This document shows, one piece after another, positions 37,397-45,859 of a DNA stretch of 64,000 nt (position 1 is its first letter; every line of letters begins with the position of its first letter). Origin of the DNA: Desulfoscipio gibsoniae DSM 7213. Lineage in GTDB: Bacteria > Bacillota > Desulfotomaculia > Desulfotomaculales > Desulfallaceae. The notes below the pieces were generated by a model. That model was not told where the DNA came from. It saw nothing but the letters and a program-made list of their open reading frames with translations, and ran no database searches. Made by a program: the position numbers and the translations under genes. The stretch is from positions 558,001-622,000 of the forward strand of contig NC_021184.1 of NCBI RefSeq assembly GCF_000233715.2. The letters are read 5' to 3'.

Positions 37397-37861
37397 ATGG
37401 TTTATGACGAAGAGGTGCTGGTTATGGAAACCGCCATTGATGATCAAAACCCCGAGTTTTTCCCTTACCTTGTGGACCGGCTGCTGGAGGCCGGGGCGCT
37501 GGACGCCTATTTGCAGCCGATCATTATGAAAAAAGGGCGGCCCGGGACATTGCTTACAGTACTGGCCAGGGAAGACCGGCAGGATATTTTGCTGCAGATT
37601 ATTTTCTCCGAAACCTCCACCTTGGGGGTGCGCCTGCGCACTGAGCGGCGCCTTTGCCTGCACCGGGATTTTATTACGGTACACACCGGCTATGGCGCGG
37701 TGCGGGTTAAACTGGCTCTAGAGGAACCCGGGGGTGCGCCGCTGAGGTATGCCCCGGAGTTCGAGGACTGCCGTGCCCTGGCCCTGGAACACCGCGTGCC
37801 GGTACAAAATGTCTACCGGGCCGCGCTGCTGGCAGCGGAAAATATGTTAAAGGATCAATAA
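37397..37861 (+). CDS. LarC C-terminal domain protein (LarC2), free-standing
   Basis: 154 residues matching only the C-terminal half of LarC, the CTP-dependent nickel insertase of nickel-pincer cofactor synthesis: ETAIDDQNPEFFPYLVDRL, LQPIIMKKGRPGTLLTVL, IIFSETSTLGVRLR and YAPEFEDCRALALEHRVPV. In Lactobacillus larC1 and larC2 are joined by a programmed frameshift. Here no larC1 precedes it: the 400 bp upstream hold a terminator, a palindrome and structured DNA. Met at 37397 is chosen because GGAGGTG lies just before it. LarC2 is the part that builds the hexamer and carries nickel in known structures; it may work with a LarC1 encoded elsewhere. Confidence 0.85.
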   Translation: MVYDEEVLVMETAIDDQNPEFFPYLVDRLLEAGALDAYLQPIIMKKGRPGTLLTVLAREDRQDILLQIIFSETSTLGVRLRTERRLCLHRDFITVHTGYGAVRVKLALEEPGGAPLRYAPEFEDCRALALEHRVPVQNVYRAALLAAENMLKDQ

Positions 37862-37991
37862 GACTGTTTGTTGCAAGTGCCTGCTTGCAGAAAAATGTTT
37901 TATTGGGTGTATATGCTTATACCTATTATTCGTTTTCACCACAGGCCATGTGTTAAAATATAAAGGTCAAGGTCATTGGGGAGGCAAGGAC

Positions 37992-38828
37992 ATGGAATAC
38001 CTCAGGGCACTGAAAGACAACCTTAACATTAATTTAGACGTATTCAACATAGTCAGCATAATCGATATTTTAATCGTGGCCTTTGTGTTGTATCGTTTAA
38101 TGCTGCTTATCCAGGGTACCAGGGCGGTGCAGCTTATCAAAGGCATGGTGGTATTGCTGGTGGCCACTGCGGCGAGCAGCCTGCTTAATTTAAACACCGT
38201 GCACTGGCTGCTCAGATACACCATGACAGGCTTACTGGTGGCGCTGCCCATTGTGTTTCAGCCGGAACTGCGCCGCGCCCTGGAAAAACTGGGCGGCGGT
38301 GATTTCTTTGCCCGCCCGCTGACCCAGATGGCCGAAGGTGACCGGAGCGCCCTGATTAATGAGGTGGTGCGGGCCGCTCTGAGTATGTCCGCTACCCGAA
38401 CAGGGGCGCTGATCGTGCTGGAACGTTCCACGGGCCTGCAGGAACTAATAGAAACCGGCGTCAAGGTGGACGGTATTGTATCAGCCGAGCTGCTGATGAA
38501 TATTTTCATTACCAAATCACCGCTGCACGATGGAGCCGCCATCATCAGGGGGGACAGGCTGGCCGCCGCGGCCTGCGTTTTGCCGCTGTCCGAAAGCAGA
38601 GAACTAAGCAGGGAGCTGGGCACCAGACACCGGGCCGCCGTTGGGCTGACGGAACAATCGGATGCTGTGGCGGTGGTGGTATCTGAAGAAACGGGCAATG
38701 TATCCATGGCTATGGAAGGAACTCTTTACCGGCGTTTAAATGAGGCGGGATTGCATGAGCTGCTGGTAAAGTATTTACAGCCCACCACCACACGCAGTGC
38801 TTTTTCCTCACTTTGGCAGAGAAGGTGA
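37992..38828 (+). CDS. cdaA: diadenylate cyclase CdaA
   Basis: 278 residues. Three N-terminal membrane segments (about 15-35, 40-60, 65-85) are followed by the DAC domain with both signature motifs: D180-G-A (SPLHDGAAIIRG) and R212-H-R (GTRHRAAVGLTE). It makes c-di-AMP from two ATP at the membrane and controls potassium and cell-wall homeostasis. GGGGAGG precedes the ATG. It heads the conserved cdaA-ybbR pair; glmM, usually third in the cluster, lies about 6 kb further on. Confidence 0.96.
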   Translation: MEYLRALKDNLNINLDVFNIVSIIDILIVAFVLYRLMLLIQGTRAVQLIKGMVVLLVATAASSLLNLNTVHWLLRYTMTGLLVALPIVFQPELRRALEKLGGGDFFARPLTQMAEGDRSALINEVVRAALSMSATRTGALIVLERSTGLQELIETGVKVDGIVSAELLMNIFITKSPLHDGAAIIRGDRLAAAACVLPLSESRELSRELGTRHRAAVGLTEQSDAVAVVVSEETGNVSMAMEGTLYRRLNEAGLHELLVKYLQPTTTRSAFSSLWQRR

Positions 38829-38834
38829 TGTGCG

Positions 38835-39788
38835 ATGACTTTTCGCTGGCGGGATAATTCCATAAGAATATTAGCCCTCTTTATGGCTGTGCTCCTTTGG
38901 GTATATGTGACTAACGAGCAAAACCCGGTAACCAATCGTACCTACCAAATTCCCTTAAATGTGCAGGGGGAACCTGAAGGCTATGTAACCAGCGGATTGC
39001 CGGATAAAGTATATATTAAGGTAAAAAGCCCCGCAAATATTGGCGCTGCTCTGAGGGCCGGCGACTTTACCGCCCGGGTAAGCCTTATGGGCATCACATC
39101 AGGTGAGCGGGAATTGCCCGTACAGGTTGCCGCACCGCCGGGAGTAGAGGTGCTCCAGGTTACGCCTGAGGTGGTACAGGTTCAGGCGGACAGGTTGACC
39201 CGGAAAAATGTTTCGCTGGCGCTCAGCTTAAAGGGGGAAGTCGGGCAGGGTATGCAAAGGGGTGAGCCTGTTTTAAGTCCACCCGTGGTAACTTTGCACG
39301 GGCCCAGCAAGCTGCTGGCTGAAATTAATCGCGTAGGTGTCACAGTGAATATATCCGGGGCGAGGGATACGGTGGTGCAGGATGTGGCTGTGCAAACCGG
39401 CGTGCAAGGTGTAACCGTCAGCCCCGACCGGGTGTCGGTGACTGTGCCCGTGACCGCTCTGCCCGCCGGTGAACTGCCGGTGCGGGTTAAACTTACCGGA
39501 GAACCGGCGGAGGGGTATGTGGTGGGCGATATACAAGTGCAGCCCGCTTCCGTGCATGTAACCGGGCCGCAGCAAGTTATCAGCAACCTGGCTGCGGTTG
39601 ATACATTGCAGATGAATATCTCCGGTGCGTACGAAGATGTAGAAAAGGAGGTTGTGCTTGCGCTGCCGGGCGGAACCACATCCGTACAGCCTGATCGAGT
39701 TCAGGTTACGGTGGTCATTGATCCGGTGGAAACAGAACCTCCGCCACCGGCCCCTGAAGAAGAAGAAACCGAAAATACCAATGAGTAA
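38835..39788 (+). CDS. cdaR: YbbR-domain regulator of CdaA
   Basis: 317 residues. One N-terminal membrane anchor (LALFMAVLLWVYV) followed by about three to four extracytoplasmic YbbR repeats, each ending in a V-x-V strand pair (for example PDKVYIKVKSP, PDRVSVTVPVTALPAGELP, PDRVQVTVVIDP), and a Pro/Glu-rich C-terminus. YbbR/CdaR modulates CdaA activity. It starts 6 bases after cdaA and is followed by a terminator. Confidence 0.93.
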   Translation: MTFRWRDNSIRILALFMAVLLWVYVTNEQNPVTNRTYQIPLNVQGEPEGYVTSGLPDKVYIKVKSPANIGAALRAGDFTARVSLMGITSGERELPVQVAAPPGVEVLQVTPEVVQVQADRLTRKNVSLALSLKGEVGQGMQRGEPVLSPPVVTLHGPSKLLAEINRVGVTVNISGARDTVVQDVAVQTGVQGVTVSPDRVSVTVPVTALPAGELPVRVKLTGEPAEGYVVGDIQVQPASVHVTGPQQVISNLAAVDTLQMNISGAYEDVEKEVVLALPGGTTSVQPDRVQVTVVIDPVETEPPPPAPEEEETENTNE

Positions 39789-39798
39789 AATTGATGAG

Positions 39799-39836
39799 GC
39801 CCGGGACTTCCAACAGCAGTCCCGGGCGCTTTATTG
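39799..39836 (+). terminator. rho-independent terminator of cdaA-cdaR
   Basis: GCCCGGGACT (39799-39808) pairs with AGTCCCGGGC (39818-39827), followed by GCTTTATT, 10 bases after the cdaR stop. Confidence 0.8.
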
Positions 39837-39887
39837 ACATTATCTTGAGACATTATCTGGAAACAAAGCCGGTTCAGGAGGGTGTTG

Positions 39888-40616
39888 TCACTGGTTAATG
39901 AATTTCTCAAATATTTCATTAACCCTCTTGTTAAACTCATCTTGGGTGAGGCTGGTGCGTCCTTTATCAATTTCGGGCAGTACCCCCAGCACAGGTATTT
40001 TGTAGTCCTGAGCCACTACCTCGGGCGAATCTTCGATGGCGGACGGCTCCCGGTTAAACAGCAATTTGAATTTTTCCACCGGGAAATGAACATCTTCAAG
40101 ATCCCAGATAAAATGCTTGAGCAATTTCAAGTTGTATCTAAAGGTATCCACCACTAAAATGGGCAGGTCTACGTCTTCCAGCACCATATAGCTGAAGCTG
40201 GTGGGAATATTGCTCATGTCAAACACTATGACATCATAATCACTGGCTTTTAAGGAGTTATAAATAATTTTTATTTCATAATATATGTTGCCGTAACCAG
40301 GTAATTTTCTATTGGAGTTGGTAGCCAAAACATCCAGGCCGGAAGGGTGCTTTTGTAGAAACTGTGCCCATTGGGACTGGGTGTATTGCACATTGATAAT
40401 AGGTATTTCTTTGCTGGCCAGGTAAATGTCCTCACACCAGTCACTGATGTTGGGGTGCCTGTTTAACTGCAGTCTTTTGGTTACATCGCCGGTATGAATG
40501 TCCAGGTCCACCAGTAATGTTCTATAACCCTTGTTTTGGCTGATGAGAGCTAACTCTTCGGCTATCGTGGTGTTGCCGCTTTTTTTGGTGATTCCATAAA
40601 CAGAAATTGTTTTCAT
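39888..40616 (-). CDS. ParA/MinD/CpaE-like P-loop ATPase
   Basis: 242 residues. N-terminal MKTISVYGITKKSGNTTIAE is a deviant Walker A: the usual first Gly-Lys is changed but the signature K and TT remain. TLLVDLDIHTGDV is the A' Asp motif, and DYDVIVFDMSNIP the Walker B. The end of the protein (KGRTSLTQDEFNKRVNEIF) is helical. No ParB, sporulation or pilus gene is near, so the cargo is unknown. It is encoded opposite to its neighbours, with AAGGAGTTGG before the start. Similar orphan ATPases occur in pilus-localisation (CpaE) and conjugation contexts. Confidence 0.78.
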   Translation of the reverse strand: MKTISVYGITKKSGNTTIAEELALISQNKGYRTLLVDLDIHTGDVTKRLQLNRHPNISDWCEDIYLASKEIPIINVQYTQSQWAQFLQKHPSGLDVLATNSNRKLPGYGNIYYEIKIIYNSLKASDYDVIVFDMSNIPTSFSYMVLEDVDLPILVVDTFRYNLKLLKHFIWDLEDVHFPVEKFKLLFNREPSAIEDSPEVVAQDYKIPVLGVLPEIDKGRTSLTQDEFNKRVNEIFEKFINQ

Positions 40617-40797
40617 AGGCCAACTCCTTTAAAATATTTTTTGCTCCGGTTAACTATTAAAATAGCAATAATTTATTATGACAAACTGTAACGGTTGCAC
40701 AAGTTGTTAAATACTGATATTTAATGCTTGTTAATTATTTAGCATATTTATAATATGCATGACAATTTGAATAAAGATTTTTTTAATTTATTAGCCC

Positions 40798-40895
40798 TTT
40801 AAGACGGGGTTGGCGGTAGGCCAAGGAATCGTTTTCAGTTTTCCCTATAGGCGTGGAAGCCCGGAGTAGGTGGTTGTTCTATCCAGTTGTAGCGA
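40798..40895. other. unexplained GC-richer patch in an AT-rich gap
   Basis: Within the 40617-41072 gap, bases 40617-40797 are AT-rich with nothing recognisable. The patch 40798-40895 is richer in GC and includes TTGGCGGTAGGCCAA, a small hairpin, and GGCGTGGAAGCCCGGAGTAGG. Its look recalls the 3' ends of IS605/tnpB-type elements, but there is no coding remnant to confirm it. Confidence 0.3.
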
Positions 40896-40896
40896 T

Positions 40897-40980
40897 TTAA
40901 TGAGGTACTTTAAAATAATATATATAAGCGGCAATGGCCAGCATGGTAAACCCTATGGTCAGGCGTACTTTTTCGGACAT
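40897..40980 (-). CDS. 27-residue single-span membrane peptide
   Basis: A short minus-strand frame starting ATG at 40980, with AAAGGAGGA 7-8 bases upstream, one of the best ribosome binding sites nearby. The peptide is MSEKVRLTIGF, TMLAIAAYIYYF and KVPH: a charged N-terminus, one transmembrane helix and a short tail. It is preceded on its strand by the divergent YhaO gene. No family recognised; small membrane peptides of this kind often act as regulators or complex subunits. Confidence 0.6.
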   Translation of the reverse strand: MSEKVRLTIGFTMLAIAAYIYYFKVPH

Positions 40981-41072
40981 GCGGCAATCCTCCTTTGTGC
41001 TAATATTTTAACTGTTTTCGCAAAAAAACTCAACTAGACCGGATAATCTGAATAAGCATAAGGTGATGTATT

Positions 41073-42383
41073 ATGAACGCTGGTTTTTCCTTTATTCACG
41101 CGGCGGATTTGCATTTGGACAGCCCTTTTCGGGGTTATGATGAAATAGATTTCGTGGACCCGGCTACCCGGGAAAATGTACTCCGCCAGCTGCGGGACTG
41201 TACTTTTACCACCCTGGATAATATAGTGCAGGCTTGCTTGGCCCACCGGGTGGATTTTTTGGTGCTGGCCGGGGATATCTATGACCTGGCCGACCGCAGC
41301 CTGCGGGCGCAGCTGCGTTTCCAAAATGCTATGGAGCATTTGGCCGGGGCAGGTATTTCCGTTTTTGTAGCTTATGGCAACCATGATCATGATGATGGCC
41401 GGCGGGCTATGCTGAATTGGCCCGGCAATGTCTTTTTCTTCCCCGCCGGTGAAGTAGCGGCCTGCCCTGTGGTGCGCCGGGGGAGGGAAATCGCCCGGGT
41501 TTACGGTATCAGCTATCCCCGGCGGGATGTCCAGGAAAATTATGCAGCTCTTTTTAAACGTGAGCCAAAGGCTCCCTTTACTGTGGCCGTTCTGCACTGC
41601 AACGTGGGGGGCAATACTGAACATGCCAATTATGCCCCCTGCCGTTTGGAGGAGCTGGTGGGAGCCGGTTTTGATTACTGGGCTTTGGGGCATGTGCACC
41701 GCCGCCGGCTGCTGAGGAGTTCAAATCCCTGTGTAGTTTATCCCGGCAGCCCGCAGGGCCGCAACCCGCGGGAAAACGGTATCAAAGGCTGCTATTTGGC
41801 GCGGGTGAGTGCATGGGGCGCGGTGGAACTTGAGTTTTTGCCCATGGACGGTGTACGGTGGGAGCAGGTGCAGGTACCCATAGACGGGCTCACAGCGGAA
41901 CAGGCCCTGCTGGAGAAAATTGACGAGCAGCTGGTCCATTTGCGCCACCGGCACGGCGACCGGCCGGTGGTGGCGCGATTGGAGCTTACCGGGCGCGGCG
42001 CGCTGCACAAGTCGTTGCGGCACAATGGTGTGCTGGAAGGTATACTGGAGGAAATGCGCTGCCGGTTTGCCGGGCCCGAGGGCAGCTTTGTGTGGCCGGA
42101 ATCCATCCGCTGCAGTACATCCTTAGCGGTGGACAAGGAATCACTGCGGGAAAGTGAAACACTGCTGGGGGATTTGCTGGCCATCAGCCGGCAGGCCCGG
42201 GAATTAAGCGGAAACTCCGGGGAGGGGGACAGGCTCCGGCAGGTCCTTGATCCCCTGCACCACCGGATTGCCCGGCATATCACCCTGCCGGCGGACGAGG
42301 ATTTTAACGCTTTGCTGGAGGCGGCCGAGGATATGGCCCTGGATCTGCTTTGGGAGGAAGAAGAAAATGAAGGGAACGGTTGA
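41073..42383 (+). CDS. YhaO-type DNA repair exonuclease (SbcD-like)
   Basis: 436 residues, calcineurin-like metallophosphoesterase. Metal motifs in order: HAADLHLDSPF, VLAGDIYD, YGNHDHD, ALGHVHRR. The C-terminal third (about 300-436) is helical and probably holds the partner-binding cap. It differs from classic SbcD in the YhaO-style start. The next gene, 6 bases on, encodes the large coiled-coil ATPase partner, so the two form an SbcCD/Rad50-Mre11-like nuclease acting on DNA ends. No signal for regulation is visible. Confidence 0.9.
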   Translation: MNAGFSFIHAADLHLDSPFRGYDEIDFVDPATRENVLRQLRDCTFTTLDNIVQACLAHRVDFLVLAGDIYDLADRSLRAQLRFQNAMEHLAGAGISVFVAYGNHDHDDGRRAMLNWPGNVFFFPAGEVAACPVVRRGREIARVYGISYPRRDVQENYAALFKREPKAPFTVAVLHCNVGGNTEHANYAPCRLEELVGAGFDYWALGHVHRRRLLRSSNPCVVYPGSPQGRNPRENGIKGCYLARVSAWGAVELEFLPMDGVRWEQVQVPIDGLTAEQALLEKIDEQLVHLRHRHGDRPVVARLELTGRGALHKSLRHNGVLEGILEEMRCRFAGPEGSFVWPESIRCSTSLAVDKESLRESETLLGDLLAISRQARELSGNSGEGDRLRQVLDPLHHRIARHITLPADEDFNALLEAAEDMALDLLWEEEENEGNG

Positions 42384-42389
42384 TATACT

Positions 42390-45300
42390 GTGAGACTGGT
42401 GGGACTATATATAGAGAATTATGGGCTGCTGCATGACCTTTCAATCACCGAGGGGGAACTGTGCCCTGGTCCCTGCGTGATCTACGGTTTAAACGAGGCC
42501 GGCAAATCCACATTGCTGTCTTTTATCCGGGCTGTGCTCTTTGGTTTCAAGGGGGAGGGCCAGGGAGAGCCGGTACGAGGCGGGCAAAATGGGGGGCGCC
42601 TGCTCCTGGAGGAAGGAGGGCAGGTCTACCGGGTGGAACGTCGCGGCCGGGGTAATGGCCGGGTGGTGGTGGAATTGCCCGACGGCAGCCGGGCCGGGGA
42701 AGAATTGCTGAGGACAAAGATACTGCGGGGAGTAAGCCCGGTGCTGTTTAAAAACATATTCGCACTGGGCATGGATGAGCTGCGCAAGCTGGAGGACCTG
42801 GCCCGGGATGAAGTTGGCGCCCATATCTACGGGGCGGGCACGGGCACCGGCCCGCAGCGCCTGGCTGAGGCCGCTGCCTGGCTGGACAAGAATGCTGCCG
42901 TCCTGTTCAAGCCCAGGGGGAAAACACCGGTGCTGAACAGGCTGCTGGCTGAATTGGACGGCCTGGACCGGCAAATTAGGGAACTCGAGGAGCAGCCCGA
43001 ACGCTATAACACCATGCGGGGTCAATTAAAGGAACTGGAGATTCAAAAAGAGCGCCTCCGGGCTGAGCGGGATGCCGGGCAAAAACGGCTGCGCCGCCTG
43101 GATAACCTGCTTAAGGCCCGGGCCCCCTGGAATGAGCTGCAGCGCTGCCTGGCCAACCGGCGGCCCGGCAAGGGACCGGGCGCAGCAGCTGGATCCGCCG
43201 GTTCTATGCCCCCGGGGCAATTCCCCGAGGAAGGAGCGGAAAGGCTGGGCCGGCTGGAGGTCAGAAGGGATGAAAAACAGGCCGAGGTGCGGGCCCTGGA
43301 TAAAAAATTACATGCTCTGGAGGCTAAACTGGCCGCTGTACAGGTGGATGAAAAAATACTGGCCCGGGCTGCGGCGCTGGAGGAATTGGCCGGGGAGCGT
43401 TCCCTGTACCTCGAGAAAAAACAAACGCTGGCGGAACTGCAGGCCAGGGTTGGCGTTGGACTGCGGGGGTTGCGGGAAAAACTGGCCTCCCTGGGGCCGG
43501 GTTGGGATGAAGACAAAATTGTTCGGCTGGATACTTCCCTGGCCGCACGGCGGCAGGTGGAAGATTTTAACCGGCGTTTTCGCTCTCTGGAACAAAATAT
43601 ACTGGCAGGCAACGGCCGGTTGGCCGGTATTCGCAAGGAAGTGGCCGAAAAACAGGCTGCCAGGGATGACTGTACAGCTCAACTCAACGATCTGTCCGGG
43701 CTGCCGGTGACGGGTGGCCGGGACCCGTCACAAATGCTGTCCATGCTGGAACAGGCCGCCCTGGAGCTGGAAAGGCAGCAGCATTACCAATCGCTTCTGG
43801 GAATGCGGCATAATCAGCTGGCTGAGATTAATGACCGCATTCAGAGGGTAAAAGCTCAGCTGGGTCAGCTAACCGGGACAAAAAGACCGCCCTGGCCGCT
43901 GCTGGTGGCGGTGTCGCTGGGCTTTCTGGGTGCCGGGGCGGCGTTTTACAATATCATATTGGGTATCTTAATCCTGGCCGGCGGCATTGGACTAGCGGTG
44001 TTGTTCAATACCATGCTGGCGGGGCAGACCAGGGAGCGGCAGTGCCGTGCGGAGGAGCTGGGCAGTGAAGCCGCTGCGCTGGAAAAAGACCGGGCTGTCC
44101 TGGAGCAGGAGCTGGCCGGGCTGGAGGAAGAGCTGGCGGCCATCGCCGTTAGCTTGCGCCGGGCGGCAATGGCTGTGCACGGGCGGGAAACGCTGGTTCG
44201 GGAGGATATCCCCGGGCTGCGGCAGTACCTGATGAAGGAACTGGACATAATGCGCCGCGGTCGTGAACTGGCCGCCCGCCTGGAGCAGGCCGGCCAGGCG
44301 CTATCCCGGGCCACCGGGGAATTACGGCGGCTGGAGGAAGAACTTGCAGGGCAAAAGGAGGCCCGGCAGCTGCTTGAACATGAATGGCAGCGGTGGTTGA
44401 GCCACCGGGGGCTGCCGTCACTGGACACTGCCGGAACAGCGGATTTTTTGTCGCTGGCGGAAAGCACTGCCGATGCGGTGCGAAGCTTACAGGCGGAAAG
44501 AAAAACCCTGGAACAGGTGGGTATCGTGGTACATGGATACGAAGACCGGGTTATAAACCTGGCGGGTGAGCTGGGTGAGCACCGGCTGCCCCGGGACCAG
44601 GTGGCAAGTTATGTGGGCCATCTGACCGATTTGTTAAATGAACAGCGGAAAGCTGACGCCCGGCGCCGGCGGTATATTGAAGAGCTGGAGGATGCCCGGG
44701 AAAGTAAAAATTTGGCGCTGGATAATCTGGCGGCGGTGGAGCAAAGCATTCAGGAACTGCTGGCCCTGGGGGGTGCCTGTGATGTGGAGGATTTCCGCAA
44801 GCGCTTGGCCGCCCACCGGGAACAGCTTGAACTGGGCCGCCGGATTGACGCATTGCAGGGTCAGCTGCTGAATATTGCCGGGTCGGCCCCGGAATTGCAG
44901 GAGTTGCAGGAGGAGTTAAATATTACTACCAGAGAGCAGCATGAGAGTCAAAACAGTTCGCTGGAAGCCTCCCTGGCGGTCTTGGAAGATGAGCTGGCCC
45001 GGCTGGTTGATGCCGTAGCTGCTTTAAAGCAGCAAATGCGGGTGCTGGAAAACGACGAGGCACTGGCCCGGGCCAGGCAGCGGCGGGATATGCTGCGGGC
45101 AAGACTGGCGGCCCGCGCCAGGGAATGGCAGGTAACTACCTTATGTGCCGCACTGCTGGAAATGGCCAGGGAAAAGCACGAGCGGGAGCGCCAGCCTGCT
45201 GTACTGGCCCGGGCTTCCGTTCTAATCGGCCCCATGACCAGGGGCCGCTACACCCGGGTCGTGGCCCCTGTGGGTGAAACGGCCGGCCTGGTGGTGGAAG

Positions 45301-45623
45301 ATGCGGACGGCTGCCGGGTGCCCGCCCGGCGTCTCAGCAGAGGTGCGGCGGGTCAGCTTTACCTGGCCGTACGCATGGCGCTGGCTGATCACTTTGGCGC
45401 GGTGGCTGCCCCCATGCCCATTATATTGGACGATATTTTGGTGGATTTCGATGCCGGGCGCTTGCGGGGCGCGCTGCAGGTGATTAAAGAGATGGCCCAA
45501 AAACACCAGGTTATATTTTTCACCTGCCATGATTATATTTTAGCAGCTGCCCGGGAGCAGCTGGGGGACTTTAGCCTGGTCATACTGGAGAACGGGGTTA
45601 AGGCGACCCTGGCCGGCCTTTAA
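42390..45623 (+). CDS. YhaN-type AAA ATPase (SbcC/Rad50-like)
   Basis: 1077 residues, GTG start. N-terminal lobe: MRLVGLYIENYGLLHDLSI and Walker A GLNEAGKSTLLSFIRAVLFGF. Long coiled coils (about 180-490 and 545-930) flank a predicted hydrophobic hairpin near 503-545 (PWPLLVAVSLGFLGAGAAFY), a feature of YhaN rather than SbcC, which has a zinc hook instead. C-terminal lobe: LSRGAAGQLYLAVRMALADH signature and Walker B MPIILDDILVDFD. It works with the YhaO-type nuclease directly upstream. No Cys-x-x-Cys hook is seen. Confidence 0.9.
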   Translation: MRLVGLYIENYGLLHDLSITEGELCPGPCVIYGLNEAGKSTLLSFIRAVLFGFKGEGQGEPVRGGQNGGRLLLEEGGQVYRVERRGRGNGRVVVELPDGSRAGEELLRTKILRGVSPVLFKNIFALGMDELRKLEDLARDEVGAHIYGAGTGTGPQRLAEAAAWLDKNAAVLFKPRGKTPVLNRLLAELDGLDRQIRELEEQPERYNTMRGQLKELEIQKERLRAERDAGQKRLRRLDNLLKARAPWNELQRCLANRRPGKGPGAAAGSAGSMPPGQFPEEGAERLGRLEVRRDEKQAEVRALDKKLHALEAKLAAVQVDEKILARAAALEELAGERSLYLEKKQTLAELQARVGVGLRGLREKLASLGPGWDEDKIVRLDTSLAARRQVEDFNRRFRSLEQNILAGNGRLAGIRKEVAEKQAARDDCTAQLNDLSGLPVTGGRDPSQMLSMLEQAALELERQQHYQSLLGMRHNQLAEINDRIQRVKAQLGQLTGTKRPPWPLLVAVSLGFLGAGAAFYNIILGILILAGGIGLAVLFNTMLAGQTRERQCRAEELGSEAAALEKDRAVLEQELAGLEEELAAIAVSLRRAAMAVHGRETLVREDIPGLRQYLMKELDIMRRGRELAARLEQAGQALSRATGELRRLEEELAGQKEARQLLEHEWQRWLSHRGLPSLDTAGTADFLSLAESTADAVRSLQAERKTLEQVGIVVHGYEDRVINLAGELGEHRLPRDQVASYVGHLTDLLNEQRKADARRRRYIEELEDARESKNLALDNLAAVEQSIQELLALGGACDVEDFRKRLAAHREQLELGRRIDALQGQLLNIAGSAPELQELQEELNITTREQHESQNSSLEASLAVLEDELARLVDAVAALKQQMRVLENDEALARARQRRDMLRARLAARAREWQVTTLCAALLEMAREKHERERQPAVLARASVLIGPMTRGRYTRVVAPVGETAGLVVEDADGCRVPARRLSRGAAGQLYLAVRMALADHFGAVAAPMPIILDDILVDFDAGRLRGALQVIKEMAQKHQVIFFTCHDYILAAAREQLGDFSLVILENGVKATLAGL

Positions 45624-45696
45624 CGAAAGGTGCCGGCACGGGTTTTAACTATCCCAACATATATAGTTTTTATGGACTTAATGTTAAAAGATATAT

Positions 45697-45811
45697 TTGA
45701 ACGACCGCGTCGGGTGGTGCATATAATAAAGCATAGTAACGACAAGCGCCCAACAACAAATACCATTTTTTTCAGGTTAAATTGACACGGGGATGGCGTA
45801 AAAGATATAAT
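45697..45811 (+). promoter_or_regulatory. two sigma-A promoters of glmM
   Basis: P1: TTGACA at 45782-45787, 18-base spacer, TATAAT at 45806-45811, both perfect. P2: TTGAAC at 45697-45702, 19-base spacer, TATAAT at 45722-45727. Two consensus promoters suggest strong constitutive expression. The rest of 45624-45859 holds no gene. Confidence 0.75.
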
Positions 45812-45859
45812 TATTAAGGTTTAATTAATTGTTTATCGCTTCAGGAGGTAGTTGCTTTA

